A DNA stretch of 64,000 nt from Burkholderia sp052045245 (GTDB lineage: Bacteria; Pseudomonadota; Gammaproteobacteria; Burkholderiales; Burkholderiaceae), in contig NZ_JBQEON010000011.1 in NCBI RefSeq assembly GCF_052045245.1, positions 62,001-126,000 of the forward strand, in the 5' to 3' direction. Position 1 is the stretch's first letter. The number at the start of each line of letters is the position of its first letter. The position numbers and the translations under genes are program-made. Positions 19,081-26,990 of the stretch are shown in pieces. The notes beneath the pieces are model-generated. The model saw nothing but the letters and a program-made list of their open reading frames with translations, had not been told where the DNA came from and ran no database searches.

Positions 19081-19803
19081 TCAGATCCCCCGCTGATTCA
19101 CCCGCTTCGACAACGCCTCCGCGCTTTCCTTCCGCTCGCTGTACCGGTCGACCAGATACGGCCCGATGTCGCGCGTCAGCAGCGTGAACTTGACCAGTTC
19201 CTCCATCACGTCGACGACCCGGTCGTAATACGCCGACGGCTTCATCCGACCGGCTTCGTCGAATTCCATGAACGCCTTGGCCACCGACGACTGGTTCGGG
19301 ATGGTCAGCATGCGCATCCAGCGGCCCAGCACGCGCATCTGGTTCACCGCGTTGAACGACTGCGAGCCGCCGCTCACCTGCATCACCGCGAGCGTCTTGC
19401 CCTGCGTCGGCCGCACCGCGCCGACCGACAGCGGAATCCAGTCGATCTGCGATTTCATGATGCCGGTCATCGCGCCGTGTCGTTCCGGCGAGCACCACAC
19501 CATCCCTTCCGACCACAGCACCCGTTCACGCAGCTCGACGACCTTCGGATGGCTCTCCGGCGCGTCGTCGGGCAGCGGCAGGCCGCTCGGATTGAACACG
19601 CACACCTCGGCGCCCATCGCGGTGAGCAGGCGCTCGGCTTCCTCGACCAGCAGGCGGCTGAACGAACGCTCGCGCAGCGATCCGTACAGCAGCAGGAAAC
19701 GCGGCGGATGCGTCGACGGCGAGGCCGGCCGCAGTGCGGCGGCGTCCGGCACGCGGAAGAGTTCGGGATCGAGTTGCGGCAGGTCGGTCAGTCGGTCGGT
19801 CAT
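19081..19803 (-). CDS. arsH: ArsH, arsenical resistance flavoprotein
   Basis: ArsH is an NADPH-FMN oxidoreductase that oxidises trivalent organoarsenicals. The 240-residue protein shows the flavodoxin-like start LLYGSLRERSFSRLL, CSPERHGAMTGIMKSQIDW and SGGSQSFNAVNQMR. It is the last gene of arsR-arsC-acr3-arsH, 32 bp after the transporter stop. The start at 19803 follows five copies of ATTC (coding strand) that separate the ribosome site from the ATG, and the first codons are themselves a GACC repeat. Confidence 0.95.
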   Translation of the reverse strand: MTDRLTDLPQLDPELFRVPDAAALRPASPSTHPPRFLLLYGSLRERSFSRLLVEEAERLLTAMGAEVCVFNPSGLPLPDDAPESHPKVVELRERVLWSEGMVWCSPERHGAMTGIMKSQIDWIPLSVGAVRPTQGKTLAVMQVSGGSQSFNAVNQMRVLGRWMRMLTIPNQSSVAKAFMEFDEAGRMKPSAYYDRVVDVMEELVKFTLLTRDIGPYLVDRYSERKESAEALSKRVNQRGI

Positions 19804-19823
19804 GAATGAATGAATGAATGAAT
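19804..19823 (-). repeat. (ATTC)5 tetranucleotide repeat at the arsH start
   Basis: Five perfect copies of ATTC on the coding strand abut the arsH ATG. GGGAA, the likely ribosome site, lies on the far side, so copy-number change would alter the spacing between ribosome site and start codon. Confidence 0.85.
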
Positions 19824-19835
19824 TCCCAGGTTTGC

Positions 19836-20906
19836 TCAAGCGCACGCGTACCAGCCCTTCGACCGGTTGACGATGCGCACCACCAGCAGCATCGCCGGCA
19901 CTTCGATCAGCACGCCGACGACGGTGGCCAACGCGGCGCCGGAATGAAAACCGAACAGGCTGATCGCGGCCGCGACGGCCAGCTCGAAGAAGTTGGATGC
20001 GCCGATCAGCGCGGACGGGCACGCGATGTCGTGCTGCTCGCCCACCGCGCGATTGAGCCAGTACGCGAGTGCCGCATTGAAGAACACCTGGATCAGGATC
20101 GGCACCGCGAGCAAGGCGATGACGAGCGGTTGCTTCAGGATCGCTTCGCCCTGGAACGCGAACAGCAGCACGAGCGTCGCGAGCAACGCGGCGATCGACC
20201 ACGGGCCGATCTTCGCCATTGCGGCATCGAACGCGGCCTGCCCCTTCGCGAGCAGCACCTTGCGCCAGATCTGCGCGAGGATCACCGGGATCACGATGTA
20301 GAGGACAACTGATGTGATCAAGGTCGCCCACGGCACGGTAATCGCGGACATCCCGAGCAGCAGCCCGACCAGCGGCGCGAATGCGATCACCATGATGCTG
20401 TCGTTCAGCGCGACCTGCGACAGCGTGAACAGCGGATCGCCGCCCGTCAGCCGGCTCCAGACGAACACCATCGCCGTGCACGGCGCGGCGGCCAGCAGGA
20501 TCAGGCCGGCGACGTAGCTGTCGAGCTGGTCCGCGGGCAGCATCGGCGCGAACAGATGGCGCACGAACAGCCAGCCGAGGAACGCCATCGAGAACGGTTT
20601 GACGAGCCAGTTGACGACGAGCGTGACGCCGATCCCCTTCACATGCCGGCGCACTTGATGCAGCGCGCCGAAGTCGACCTTCACGAGCATCGGGATGATC
20701 ATCACCCAGATCAACAGCCCGACCGGCAGGTTGACCTGCGCATACTCGATGCGGCCGATCTGCTGGAACAGGCCGGGCAGCAGCTGGCCGAGCGCGATGC
20801 CGGCGACAATGCACAGCGCGACCCAGACGGTCAGGTAACGCTCGAAGAAATTGATCGCAGGCGTTGCGACGGCCTTGCCCGGCGGGGCAACGTTGGACGT
20901 ATTCAT
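19836..20906 (-). CDS. arsB: ACR3-family arsenite efflux transporter
   Basis: This membrane carrier exports arsenite using the proton gradient. The 356-residue protein is the usual ACR3 length, with about ten membrane segments, the conserved GLILLAAAPCTAMVFVWS segment carrying the functional cysteine and LNDSIMVIAFAP. I chose the start at 20906 (MNTSNVAPPGKA). It lies between arsC and arsH, in the same direction, consistent with one arsenic-induced transcript. Confidence 0.95.
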   Translation of the reverse strand: MNTSNVAPPGKAVATPAINFFERYLTVWVALCIVAGIALGQLLPGLFQQIGRIEYAQVNLPVGLLIWVMIIPMLVKVDFGALHQVRRHVKGIGVTLVVNWLVKPFSMAFLGWLFVRHLFAPMLPADQLDSYVAGLILLAAAPCTAMVFVWSRLTGGDPLFTLSQVALNDSIMVIAFAPLVGLLLGMSAITVPWATLITSVVLYIVIPVILAQIWRKVLLAKGQAAFDAAMAKIGPWSIAALLATLVLLFAFQGEAILKQPLVIALLAVPILIQVFFNAALAYWLNRAVGEQHDIACPSALIGASNFFELAVAAAISLFGFHSGAALATVVGVLIEVPAMLLVVRIVNRSKGWYACA

Positions 20907-20973
20907 TGGACGGTCGTGTTCGGTCTTGAAATCGGAGGCGATCGCTCGGGTCGGCAAACCGCCATGTGAAGGA

Positions 20974-21468
20974 TCAGTTTTGCGAGATCCCGATCAACGC
21001 GGCCTCGAGTTCGGCATCGCTCATTCGATCGAGCGGCAGCGCCAGCAATTGCAGCATCCGGTAGCCGAGCGCCTCGCGCGTCAGTTCGAACGCGAGCCGC
21101 TTGCCGGCGTCGCCGCCCGTCGCGTTCGACGGATCCGCGTAGCCCCAATGCACGTTGACCGGACTGCCGGGCCAGTACGGGCACGTCTCCGCCGCCGCGC
21201 TGTCGCATACCGTGATGACGATGCGCATTTCCGGCGCACCATCGCCGACGAATTCGTCCCAGCTCTTGCTGCGGTATCCGGCGACGTCGACGCCGGCGCG
21301 CGTCAGCGCGTCCAGCGCGAACGGGTTGAGGCGACCGCTCGGCGCGCTGCCGGCGCTATAGGCGCGTACGTCGCGGCCGAGTTTCGCGGCCCAGTGGTTG
21401 AGCATGCCTTCCGCGAGCACGCTGCGCGCGGAGTTGTGGGTGCAGAGAATCAGGACGTTGGTGGTCAT
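20974..21468 (-). CDS. arsC: Arsenate reductase, low-molecular-weight phosphatase type
   Basis: ArsC reduces arsenate to arsenite for export. The 164-residue protein has the P-loop CTHNSARS with catalytic Cys9 and the later cysteines Cys88 and Cys96 in VCDSAAAETCPYWPG, as in LMW-phosphatase-like arsenate reductases. It is the second gene of the ars operon, 22 bp after arsR and 67 bp before the transporter. Confidence 0.95.
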   Translation of the reverse strand: MTTNVLILCTHNSARSVLAEGMLNHWAAKLGRDVRAYSAGSAPSGRLNPFALDALTRAGVDVAGYRSKSWDEFVGDGAPEMRIVITVCDSAAAETCPYWPGSPVNVHWGYADPSNATGGDAGKRLAFELTREALGYRMLQLLALPLDRMSDAELEAALIGISQN

Positions 21469-21490
21469 CGGCAGGCGCGCGAATGCGTTT

Positions 21491-21826
21491 TCAAGGTTGG
21501 TCGGAACAGGCGGGCGAACACGCGGAACCCGGCGAACACGGATTGCCGCCGCAGCAGTTCTCGGTGAGGTAGCCGATGAGCCCGTTCATCGTCGCGAAGT
21601 TCGCGCAATAGAACACGAAGCGGCCTTCCTGGCGGCTCGTGACGAGTTGCGCATGGGCCAGTTCCTTCAGATGAAACGACAGCGACGAGGGCGGCACGTC
21701 GAGCAGCGTCGCGATTTGCCCGGCCGGCATGCCCGACGGGCCGGCCTGCACGAGCGCGCGGAACACGGCGAGGCGCGACTCGTGCGCGAGGGCCGACAGG
21801 GCGGCGATGGTCTGGTTTGTTTCCAT
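21491..21826 (-). CDS. arsR: ArsR-family arsenic-responsive repressor
   Basis: This winged-helix repressor leaves its operator when arsenite or antimonite binds. From ATG 21826 (METNQTIAALSAL) it is 111 residues, with the recognition region VPPSSLSFHLKELAHAQLV and a cysteine-rich C-terminal tail (CCGGNPC, then two more Cys) that probably forms the metal site. A longer frame upstream would run through the operator-like palindrome, so the 21826 start is preferred. It is first in the operon and presumably autoregulated. Confidence 0.95.
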   Translation of the reverse strand: METNQTIAALSALAHESRLAVFRALVQAGPSGMPAGQIATLLDVPPSSLSFHLKELAHAQLVTSRQEGRFVFYCANFATMNGLIGYLTENCCGGNPCSPGSACSPACSDQP

Positions 21827-21827
21827 T

Positions 21828-21845
21828 TTTCGATAATACTCGAAA
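21828..21845. promoter_or_regulatory. Putative ArsR operator
   Basis: A perfect inverted repeat, TTTCGA-N6-TCGAAA, lies directly upstream of the arsR start codon, in an AT-rich patch. Both position and symmetry fit a site for the ArsR dimer overlapping the ribosome site. The exact contacts are inferred. Confidence 0.55.
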
Positions 21846-22125
21846 TGTGGAAATAACAACACCAGCGAGCGCATCGGATCCTGCCTTCGATTGCCGTGGC
21901 CATCATCGATTTGGTGCAAAACGGCCTGCGGATCATCGCTTTTGTACGCCCGTAATCGATTTCCGCGCGAAACGGCCGTTCGTCATCGATTTTGCGCACC
22001 GTGACGCCGATCCGGCCGACGGCGCGCAGTCTCTTCCGCCTTTGACGACGCAGAATCGGCCGATCCCGCGGTCGTCGATCGCTATCGGCCGGCGCGGCCG
22101 GCGGGACAGCAATAACCGCCCGGCG
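21846..22125. other. Intergenic region upstream of arsR with degenerate repeats
   Basis: This 280-bp stretch contains imperfect repeats of ATCGATTT followed by AAACGGCC, spaced about 50 bp (near 21907 and 21957), and a further ATCGATTTT near 21987. No gene is evident. It should hold the ars promoter. Confidence 0.4.
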
Positions 22126-22377
22126 TCACGACCATTCCTCCGGCGGCATCGCGCCGCCGTCGTCCTCCCAGAGCGGCTCGCCGGTCTGGTGGCCGCCGCT
22201 CGTCGTCGTCACCGGCCCGCTTCCGCCGCCCCGCTCGGCCCGCCGCGCACGGTCGCGGGACGTCGCCGCGCGCACCCTTGCCCGCGTGCGAGTCGGCGCC
22301 ACGGTTCGTTGTCCGCCGCCGCGCTCGTCGGCCGGCGCCGCGTCCTTCGTCTGTCGCACATTCGAAGCTGCGTTCAT
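22126..22377 (-). CDS. Hypothetical hydrophilic small protein
   Basis: I do not recognise this 83-residue protein. It is rich in Arg, Ala, Gly and Thr, appears disordered and ends EEWS. A good ribosome site (GGGAGAGG) lies before ATG 22377, which is the main reason to keep it. It is divergent from the PSD-like gene at 22497. It could still be a chance frame in GC-rich DNA. Confidence 0.45.
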   Translation of the reverse strand: MNAASNVRQTKDAAPADERGGGQRTVAPTRTRARVRAATSRDRARRAERGGGSGPVTTTSGGHQTGEPLWEDDGGAMPPEEWS

Positions 22378-22496
22378 GAGTCCTCTCCCGGGTCATTGAA
22401 GGAAACCGTTCGCCTCCGCGCCGCAATTTCGATGCCGTGCACCGGGCAAGCGTCTTGCTGCCGGCGTTCGACCCGCAATCGTTCACGGAGGTGACC

Positions 22497-23747
22497 ATGC
22501 CGACCGACCGCAGCACGCCGCCCGACACGCGCCCTCGCATCGGCGGATGGATGACCGGCAAGGAATCGCACATGGCGGCATACCGCGAAAAAATTGCGAA
22601 GGAAGCGCGTGCCCAGGCCGGCGAACGGCTGCGCACGCCGGCCGTGCAAGCACTCGCGCAGCTGTTCGACGACAACGCGGTGCTGCGCATGAGCCTCGCG
22701 CGCGCGATCGACGAGGCGCTCGAAGCCGGCCGCACGCTCGGCTACGCATCGATCGGCGAGCTGATGATCGTGATCGATCACCTGACGACCTTCACGCCGC
22801 CGTTCAGCGAGACGAGCCTGATCGTGTGCCCGCTGAACGCGTTCCTCGACTGGCCGATGTGCATGCCGTCGGGCCACGCGGTGTTTCGCGACGCGGCGGT
22901 CAACGCGCACCTGAAGCAGGTCCTGAACGTGTGGTGCGACTTCCTCGGCGGCCCGCATTCGCGCACGCATCTGAACACGTCGGCGCCCGACGGCTGGTTC
23001 TGCGACGAAGCGCGCCGGCGCCTTGGCCTGTCGCAGTTCCAGTACCGGGAAGACCAGCCGCACTGGGGCTTCGACTCGTGGAACGACTTCTTCACGCGGC
23101 GCTTTCGCGCGGGCGCGCGGCCCGTCGCCGCACCGGACGATGCGCACGTGATCGTCAGCGCGTGCGAGGCGGCGCCATATCACACCGAATCGAACGTGAA
23201 GATCCGCGACCGGTTCTGGATCAAGGGTCAGCCGTATTCGCTGCGCGACATCTTCACGCCCGCGCGGCTGCCGCTCGCCGAGCGCTTCGTCGGCGGCGAC
23301 CTGTACCAGGCGTACCTGAGCGCGTACAACTACCACCGCTGGCACGCGCCGGTGCGGGGCACCGTCACGCATGCGTACCGGGTCGACGGCGCGTACTACT
23401 CGGTCGCCGAAGCCGAGGGCCCGGATCCGGCCGGGCTCAACGACTCGCAGGGCTACATGACGGCCGTGGCCACCCGCGCGGTGGTCGCGATCGAGAGCGA
23501 CGATCCGGGGATCGGGACGGTGGCCGCCGTGTTCGTCGGGATGGGCGACGTGTCGTCGTGCGTGATCGACGTCGTGCCGGGGCAGCGCGTCGACAAGGGC
23601 GACGAGATCGGTTATTTCCAGTACGGCGGCTCGACTTGCTGCCTGTTGTTCGAAGCGGGCGTGATCGACCGCTTCCTGTACGCACCGCCGTTCGACGGCA
23701 GTACGCCGGTCGTGCAGGTCAACGCGTCGGTGGCGATCGCGCGCTGA
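22497..23747 (+). CDS. Phosphatidylserine decarboxylase-family protein
   Basis: PSD enzymes make phosphatidylethanolamine from phosphatidylserine and mature by self-cleavage at a Gly-Ser bond to give a pyruvoyl group. The 416-residue protein has an N-terminal PSD-associated domain (about 30-170, with VCPLNAFLDWPMCMPSG) and a C-terminal catalytic domain with HRWHAPVRG and the cleavage motif GGST near residue 378. It is longer than the housekeeping enzyme and resembles accessory, fungal-like or secondary-metabolism PSDs. The start at 22497 has GGAGGTGACC upstream. Substrate is uncertain. Confidence 0.88.
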   Translation: MPTDRSTPPDTRPRIGGWMTGKESHMAAYREKIAKEARAQAGERLRTPAVQALAQLFDDNAVLRMSLARAIDEALEAGRTLGYASIGELMIVIDHLTTFTPPFSETSLIVCPLNAFLDWPMCMPSGHAVFRDAAVNAHLKQVLNVWCDFLGGPHSRTHLNTSAPDGWFCDEARRRLGLSQFQYREDQPHWGFDSWNDFFTRRFRAGARPVAAPDDAHVIVSACEAAPYHTESNVKIRDRFWIKGQPYSLRDIFTPARLPLAERFVGGDLYQAYLSAYNYHRWHAPVRGTVTHAYRVDGAYYSVAEAEGPDPAGLNDSQGYMTAVATRAVVAIESDDPGIGTVAAVFVGMGDVSSCVIDVVPGQRVDKGDEIGYFQYGGSTCCLLFEAGVIDRFLYAPPFDGSTPVVQVNASVAIAR

Positions 23748-23770
23748 ACGCTGAACCGCGCGCGGCGGCA

Positions 23771-23995
23771 TCACGCGTCGACACTGCCGAACCCGCGGCC
23801 GGCGTGCCGCTGCATGCACTGCACGATCGACAGTCCATCCGGCGTCAGCGCGAGCCGGCTCGCGCCCGATTCGTCGGAACGCATCTCGATCAGGTGTTGT
23901 TCCACCAGCGCGACGATATCCTCGCGGTCGGACTGGATCTGTTCCGGCGCCCGATGTACCAGGAATAACGCGGCAAACTCATGTGCGGTCAGCAT
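23771..23995 (-). CDS. Hypothetical small protein
   Basis: The 74-residue protein (MLTAHEFAALFLVHRAPEQI) has an acidic helical middle and a tail reading LTPDGLSIVQCMQRH, reminiscent of small winged-helix or regulatory proteins, but I cannot assign a family. GGGAGAC lies just before ATG 23995. It is convergent with the PSD-like gene, 23 bp between stops. The conserved motif at 24173-24199 lies about 180 bp upstream. Confidence 0.6.
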   Translation of the reverse strand: MLTAHEFAALFLVHRAPEQIQSDREDIVALVEQHLIEMRSDESGASRLALTPDGLSIVQCMQRHAGRGFGSVDA

Positions 23996-24172
23996 GTTGT
24001 CTCCCTATTTGGCGGCGTGACGCGATGCGGCGGCGGCATCGCGACGGCGCGGGCGCGTATCGTGCGCCTCAAACACGGAGATATGCAGGGAGCGTGCCAG
24101 TATGTGGGAAACAACGGCCCAAGTGCGGCGGGCATCCGGCGCGATGTGTCACTTTGGGCCGTACACGCGCCG

Positions 24173-24199
24173 CTGCAAAGTTTTCAATGACGTGTAACG
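24173..24199 (-). promoter_or_regulatory. Shared upstream motif, copy 1
   Basis: On the minus strand: GTTACA, 5 bases, TTGAAA, 3 bases, TTGCAG. The same blocks with the same spacing occur at 25394-25419, and the last two blocks at 36040-36054. All three lie about 180-210 bp before a minus-strand start codon. Function and orientation are unproven. Confidence 0.5.
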
Positions 24200-24289
24200 G
24201 AGCGGCGCGGGCGCGCCGCCGCGGCAGTGGAGCCGGCCGACGCACGGTGCGACGCCGCATCCGCGCCGCGCCGCGCCGCGCCGTCGCGC

Positions 24290-24631
24290 TTACGGCTTGC
24301 GCGAACGGAACAGCCCCGCGCGTGCGGTCTTGGCGGCTGCCTTGTCGCGCACGCGGAAATAGCCGCTGTGCAGCTCCACGCCGCCCTTGCCATCGGCGAG
24401 CACCTCCTCGCACGCGGCCTCGATGCGCGCCCGGCCGTGCTCGAACGCATCGCGCAGGTCGGCTTCGAGCGCGGAGCGCGCGCCGAAATGGTCCTCGAGC
24501 GCCTCGACCGTGATCGCGCAGGTCAGCGGCTTCCCGTCGACCTCGACGACGAAACGCATCTGGAGCGCCGCGCCGTCGAACTCGGGCGGCGCGTCGGTCA
24601 GCGTCACGCGGCGGACGGAATCGGCCGGCAT
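24290..24631 (-). CDS. DUF1488 protein
   Basis: The 113-residue protein has the DUF1488 pattern: a short beta-rich start, then FVVEVDGKPLTCAITVEALEDHFGAR and a helical part ending GVELHSGYFRV. Function is unknown; the family is common in Burkholderia and Proteobacteria. It follows the PfpI gene by only 3 bp and is probably cotranscribed with it. The C-terminal extension is basic (Lys/Arg-rich). Confidence 0.82.
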   Translation of the reverse strand: MPADSVRRVTLTDAPPEFDGAALQMRFVVEVDGKPLTCAITVEALEDHFGARSALEADLRDAFEHGRARIEAACEEVLADGKGGVELHSGYFRVRDKAAAKTARAGLFRSRKP

Positions 24632-24634
24632 CGC

Positions 24635-25183
24635 TCACACCCCGCGCGACGCAAGACACTGCACCAGTGCGCCGTTGAATGCCGGCAGATCGTCGGGCTT
24701 GCGGCTCGTGATCAGGTTGCCGTCGCGCACGACTTCCTGGTCGACCCACTTGCCGCCCGCGTTGCGGATGTCGTCCTGCAGGCTCGGCCAGCTCGTCATC
24801 GTGCGGCCCTCCACCAGCCCGGACGACACCAGCAGCCAGCCGCCGTGACAGATCGCGGCGATCGGCTTGCCCGCGCCGACCGCCGCGGTCACGAATTCGC
24901 GCGCGGCCGGCAGCATCCGGAGCGCGTCGCCGTTGACGACGCCCCCCGGCAGCACGACCGCGTCGTAGTCGCCTTCGCGCGCATCGTCGAACGTGCGGTC
25001 GACCTTCACGCGCTCGCCCTTGTCGACGTGCCGCAACCCCTGGATCTCGCCGCGCTTCTGCGAAATCACGTCGACCCGCGCGCCCTCGGCCGTCAGCGCG
25101 CGCTGCGGCTCGACGAGCTCGGCTTCCTCGAAGCCGTCGACGGCGAGTATCGCCACCTTGCAATGGTCCAGCTTGGCCGTCAT
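24635..25183 (-). CDS. DJ-1/PfpI-family protein (YhbO/YajL-like)
   Basis: PfpI-type proteins are stress-induced; proposed activities are protease, deglycase and chaperone. The 182-residue protein has the glutamine-amidotransferase-like fold, the nucleophile elbow AICHGGWLL (Cys then His, near residue 100) and an upstream glutamate in EEAELVEPQRAL. I chose ATG 25183 (MTAKLDHCKVAIL), preceded by GGGGGAGC. It leads a two-gene unit with DUF1488 and has the conserved upstream motif at 25394-25419. Confidence 0.92.
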   Translation of the reverse strand: MTAKLDHCKVAILAVDGFEEAELVEPQRALTAEGARVDVISQKRGEIQGLRHVDKGERVKVDRTFDDAREGDYDAVVLPGGVVNGDALRMLPAAREFVTAAVGAGKPIAAICHGGWLLVSSGLVEGRTMTSWPSLQDDIRNAGGKWVDQEVVRDGNLITSRKPDDLPAFNGALVQCLASRGV

Positions 25184-25393
25184 GGAATGCTCCCCCGGTT
25201 CTGTTGCGGCACCCGTCGTGCCGTGCCCGTCCGCAGCAATCGGCGTGCCGCGCCCGCACGAAGGGGCCGCGGGTACCTGCCGCGACGGGGCGCGACCCGC
25301 AAATCGGCAGATCGGCAAGTCCGCAGATCGGCGCGCGCAGCCGCCCCGCCGCGCGACGCAACGGGGCCCGCATCACGTCGCGCCGCACGGCGT

Positions 25394-25419
25394 CTGCAAG
25401 GATTTCAACGGGATGTAAC
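25394..25419 (-). promoter_or_regulatory. Shared upstream motif, copy 2
   Basis: The minus strand reads GTTACA-N5-TTGAAA-N3-TTGCAG, identical in blocks and spacing to 24173-24199, about 210 bp upstream of the PfpI start codon. The 25184-25482 interval around it has no other evident feature. Confidence 0.5.
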
Positions 25420-25482
25420 GCGACCGCCGGTGGGTGGCCGCCAGCGCACGGGATGCGGGGCCGTACCCGCAGCGCGCCGCCC

Positions 25483-25848
25483 TTACTGCACGTGACGTGC
25501 CGCGTCGAGCATCGCGTCGGTCAGTTCGATCGTCAGCGTCCGTTCCTCGTCGCTGTCGGGCAACGTGTCGAGCATGTCCTGCACGCTCTCGTGCAGCATC
25601 GCGTGCACGCGCATCCGCGCGCCGTCGTCGAGGGCCGCGTAGCGTTCCATCGTGTCGCAGTCGAGCTCGAGCACGACCGAGTACCGCAGCGCGTCGGGCG
25701 GCGGATCGGCCGTGAACGCCCACGCTGCGTGAAACGTGATCCGGCCGGTCTCGACGTCGAGATGAACGGTCGTGTCGAGATCGCCGGTATCGACGGCGTC
25801 GGTGTCCAGCTCATTCGCATCAAGCGAGATCCGGGAATTCGATTGCAT
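25483..25848 (-). CDS. DUF3022-like protein
   Basis: The 121-residue acidic protein shares the layout of the gene at 32357: a variable start, ITFHAAWAFTADPP, LELDCDTMERYAALDDGARMRV and a helical tail. I recall this as DUF3022, a Burkholderia family of unknown function, but could not check. AGGAGGACATC before ATG 25848 is a strong ribosome site. It is a cytoplasmic protein with no motif suggesting catalysis. Confidence 0.7.
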   Translation of the reverse strand: MQSNSRISLDANELDTDAVDTGDLDTTVHLDVETGRITFHAAWAFTADPPPDALRYSVVLELDCDTMERYAALDDGARMRVHAMLHESVQDMLDTLPDSDEERTLTIELTDAMLDAARHVQ

Positions 25849-25939
25849 GATGTCCTCCTGCGTGGTGGCGGCGTGCCGGCCGCACGGCCGGCATTCGCCA
25901 TCGCGCCGCACCGGCCGCGCCGGCGCGACACCGTGATCG

Positions 25940-26452
25940 TCAGTAACCGCTGGAGCCCGCGCTGCCCGTGCCGCCGGCACCGCCGCCCCCCGAGCCGGTC
26001 GCGCCCGGCGAGCGGCCGTTGCCGGCACCCGCGCCGGTGCCGCCCTGGCCCGCGCCTACGCCGCCCATCGCGGCGCTGCCGTTGCCGGTCGCACCGGTGC
26101 CGGTGCCAGCGCCGCCGGCGCCACCACCTGCCGCACCACCGGTGCTGCCGCTGCCGCCGGCCCCGGCGGCGCTCGGGCCGCCCGGCTTGGTGCGCACGTG
26201 CGGCCGGCCATGCGCGGTGCCGCGCGGCTCCTGCATGCGGGTCGCGGGTGTCGGCGCCGCGGTGTTGCCGTTCGACATGCCGCCCGAGCCCTGGGCCGAC
26301 GTGTCCGGCGGCGACAGGATCGGCGCGCCGGTGCCCTCGTCCGGACGCTGCGAGTTCTGTGCCCATGCGGCCGGGGCGGCCGCGACGAGCGCGACGGCCG
26401 CGCACGCGAAAATCCGGCGCGCGGCAGGTTTCGATTCGAATGCTGGCTTCAT
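25940..26452 (-). CDS. Secreted glycine-rich low-complexity protein
   Basis: The 170-residue protein has a clear signal peptide (ACAAVALVAAAPAAWAQ, cleavage near residue 31). About 70 residues rich in Pro and Thr follow, then a Gly/Ala/Ser tail of GGAGG and GTG-type repeats. I do not recognise a family; it could be a surface or matrix protein, or simply unstructured. It is divergent from the DUF3175 gene, sharing a 139-bp spacer. Confidence 0.65.
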   Translation of the reverse strand: MKPAFESKPAARRIFACAAVALVAAAPAAWAQNSQRPDEGTGAPILSPPDTSAQGSGGMSNGNTAAPTPATRMQEPRGTAHGRPHVRTKPGGPSAAGAGGSGSTGGAAGGGAGGAGTGTGATGNGSAAMGGVGAGQGGTGAGAGNGRSPGATGSGGGGAGGTGSAGSSGY

Positions 26453-26591
26453 GGAATGTTCTCCCTCGTAGAACCGGTGTCGTGGTCATTCACACACCGA
26501 CGGTTCAGCAAGGCCCGTGCCGATAGCGCGCGCGGCACGTAATTTGCGTCGCCCACCCCTGTCGATCCCGATTCCCTACGGAGCCCTTGCA

Positions 26592-26948
26592 ATGCCTTCA
26601 GCTTCCGCTTCACATCCGCACGGCAAGCGCGCGACGCGCCCGCCGGGCCGCGCGCGCAGCAACGATCCGCACCATCGCAAGCGATGGTCCGCCGACGTCA
26701 TGAAAAAAAGCGATGCGCTCGACCTCGAGCCCGACCTCTTCAAGTCAGACGATCCGGGGGAGATCGCCGCGTCGCTCAAGCGCTCGGCCGAACGCAGCCG
26801 CCGCCGCAAGGCGTCGCCGTTCCAGTCGGCGATGTCGATGCTGAACTTCTATGTGAACCGTGCAGGCCGCAACCTGCCGAAGACACGCCGCGCGACGCTC
26901 GAACGCGCGAAGCGGAAACTGCGCGAGGCCTTCGGCCGCAAGCCGTGA
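26592..26948 (+). CDS. DUF3175 protein
   Basis: This 118-residue basic protein contains the DUF3175 core: RKRWSADVMKKSDALDLEP, DPGEIAASLKRSAERS, FQSAMSMLNFYVNRAGRNL and a C-terminal Lys/Arg-rich helix. Function is unknown; a small basic protein could bind DNA or be a stress protein. The preceding ACGGAGC and the start of conservation support ATG 26592. The antiporter gene follows by 42 bp. Confidence 0.85.
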   Translation: MPSASASHPHGKRATRPPGRARSNDPHHRKRWSADVMKKSDALDLEPDLFKSDDPGEIAASLKRSAERSRRRKASPFQSAMSMLNFYVNRAGRNLPKTRRATLERAKRKLREAFGRKP

Positions 26949-26990
26949 CGTCGCCGGCCTTCGCGGTCTCGGCCTGCTCCGCTCGTCCGC

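Noticed and set aside
24259..24283. CCGCG pentamer repeats as a CRISPR or functional repeat
   Set aside because: Short perfect tandem GC repeats without spacers; ordinary low-complexity sequence after the DUF1488 stop.
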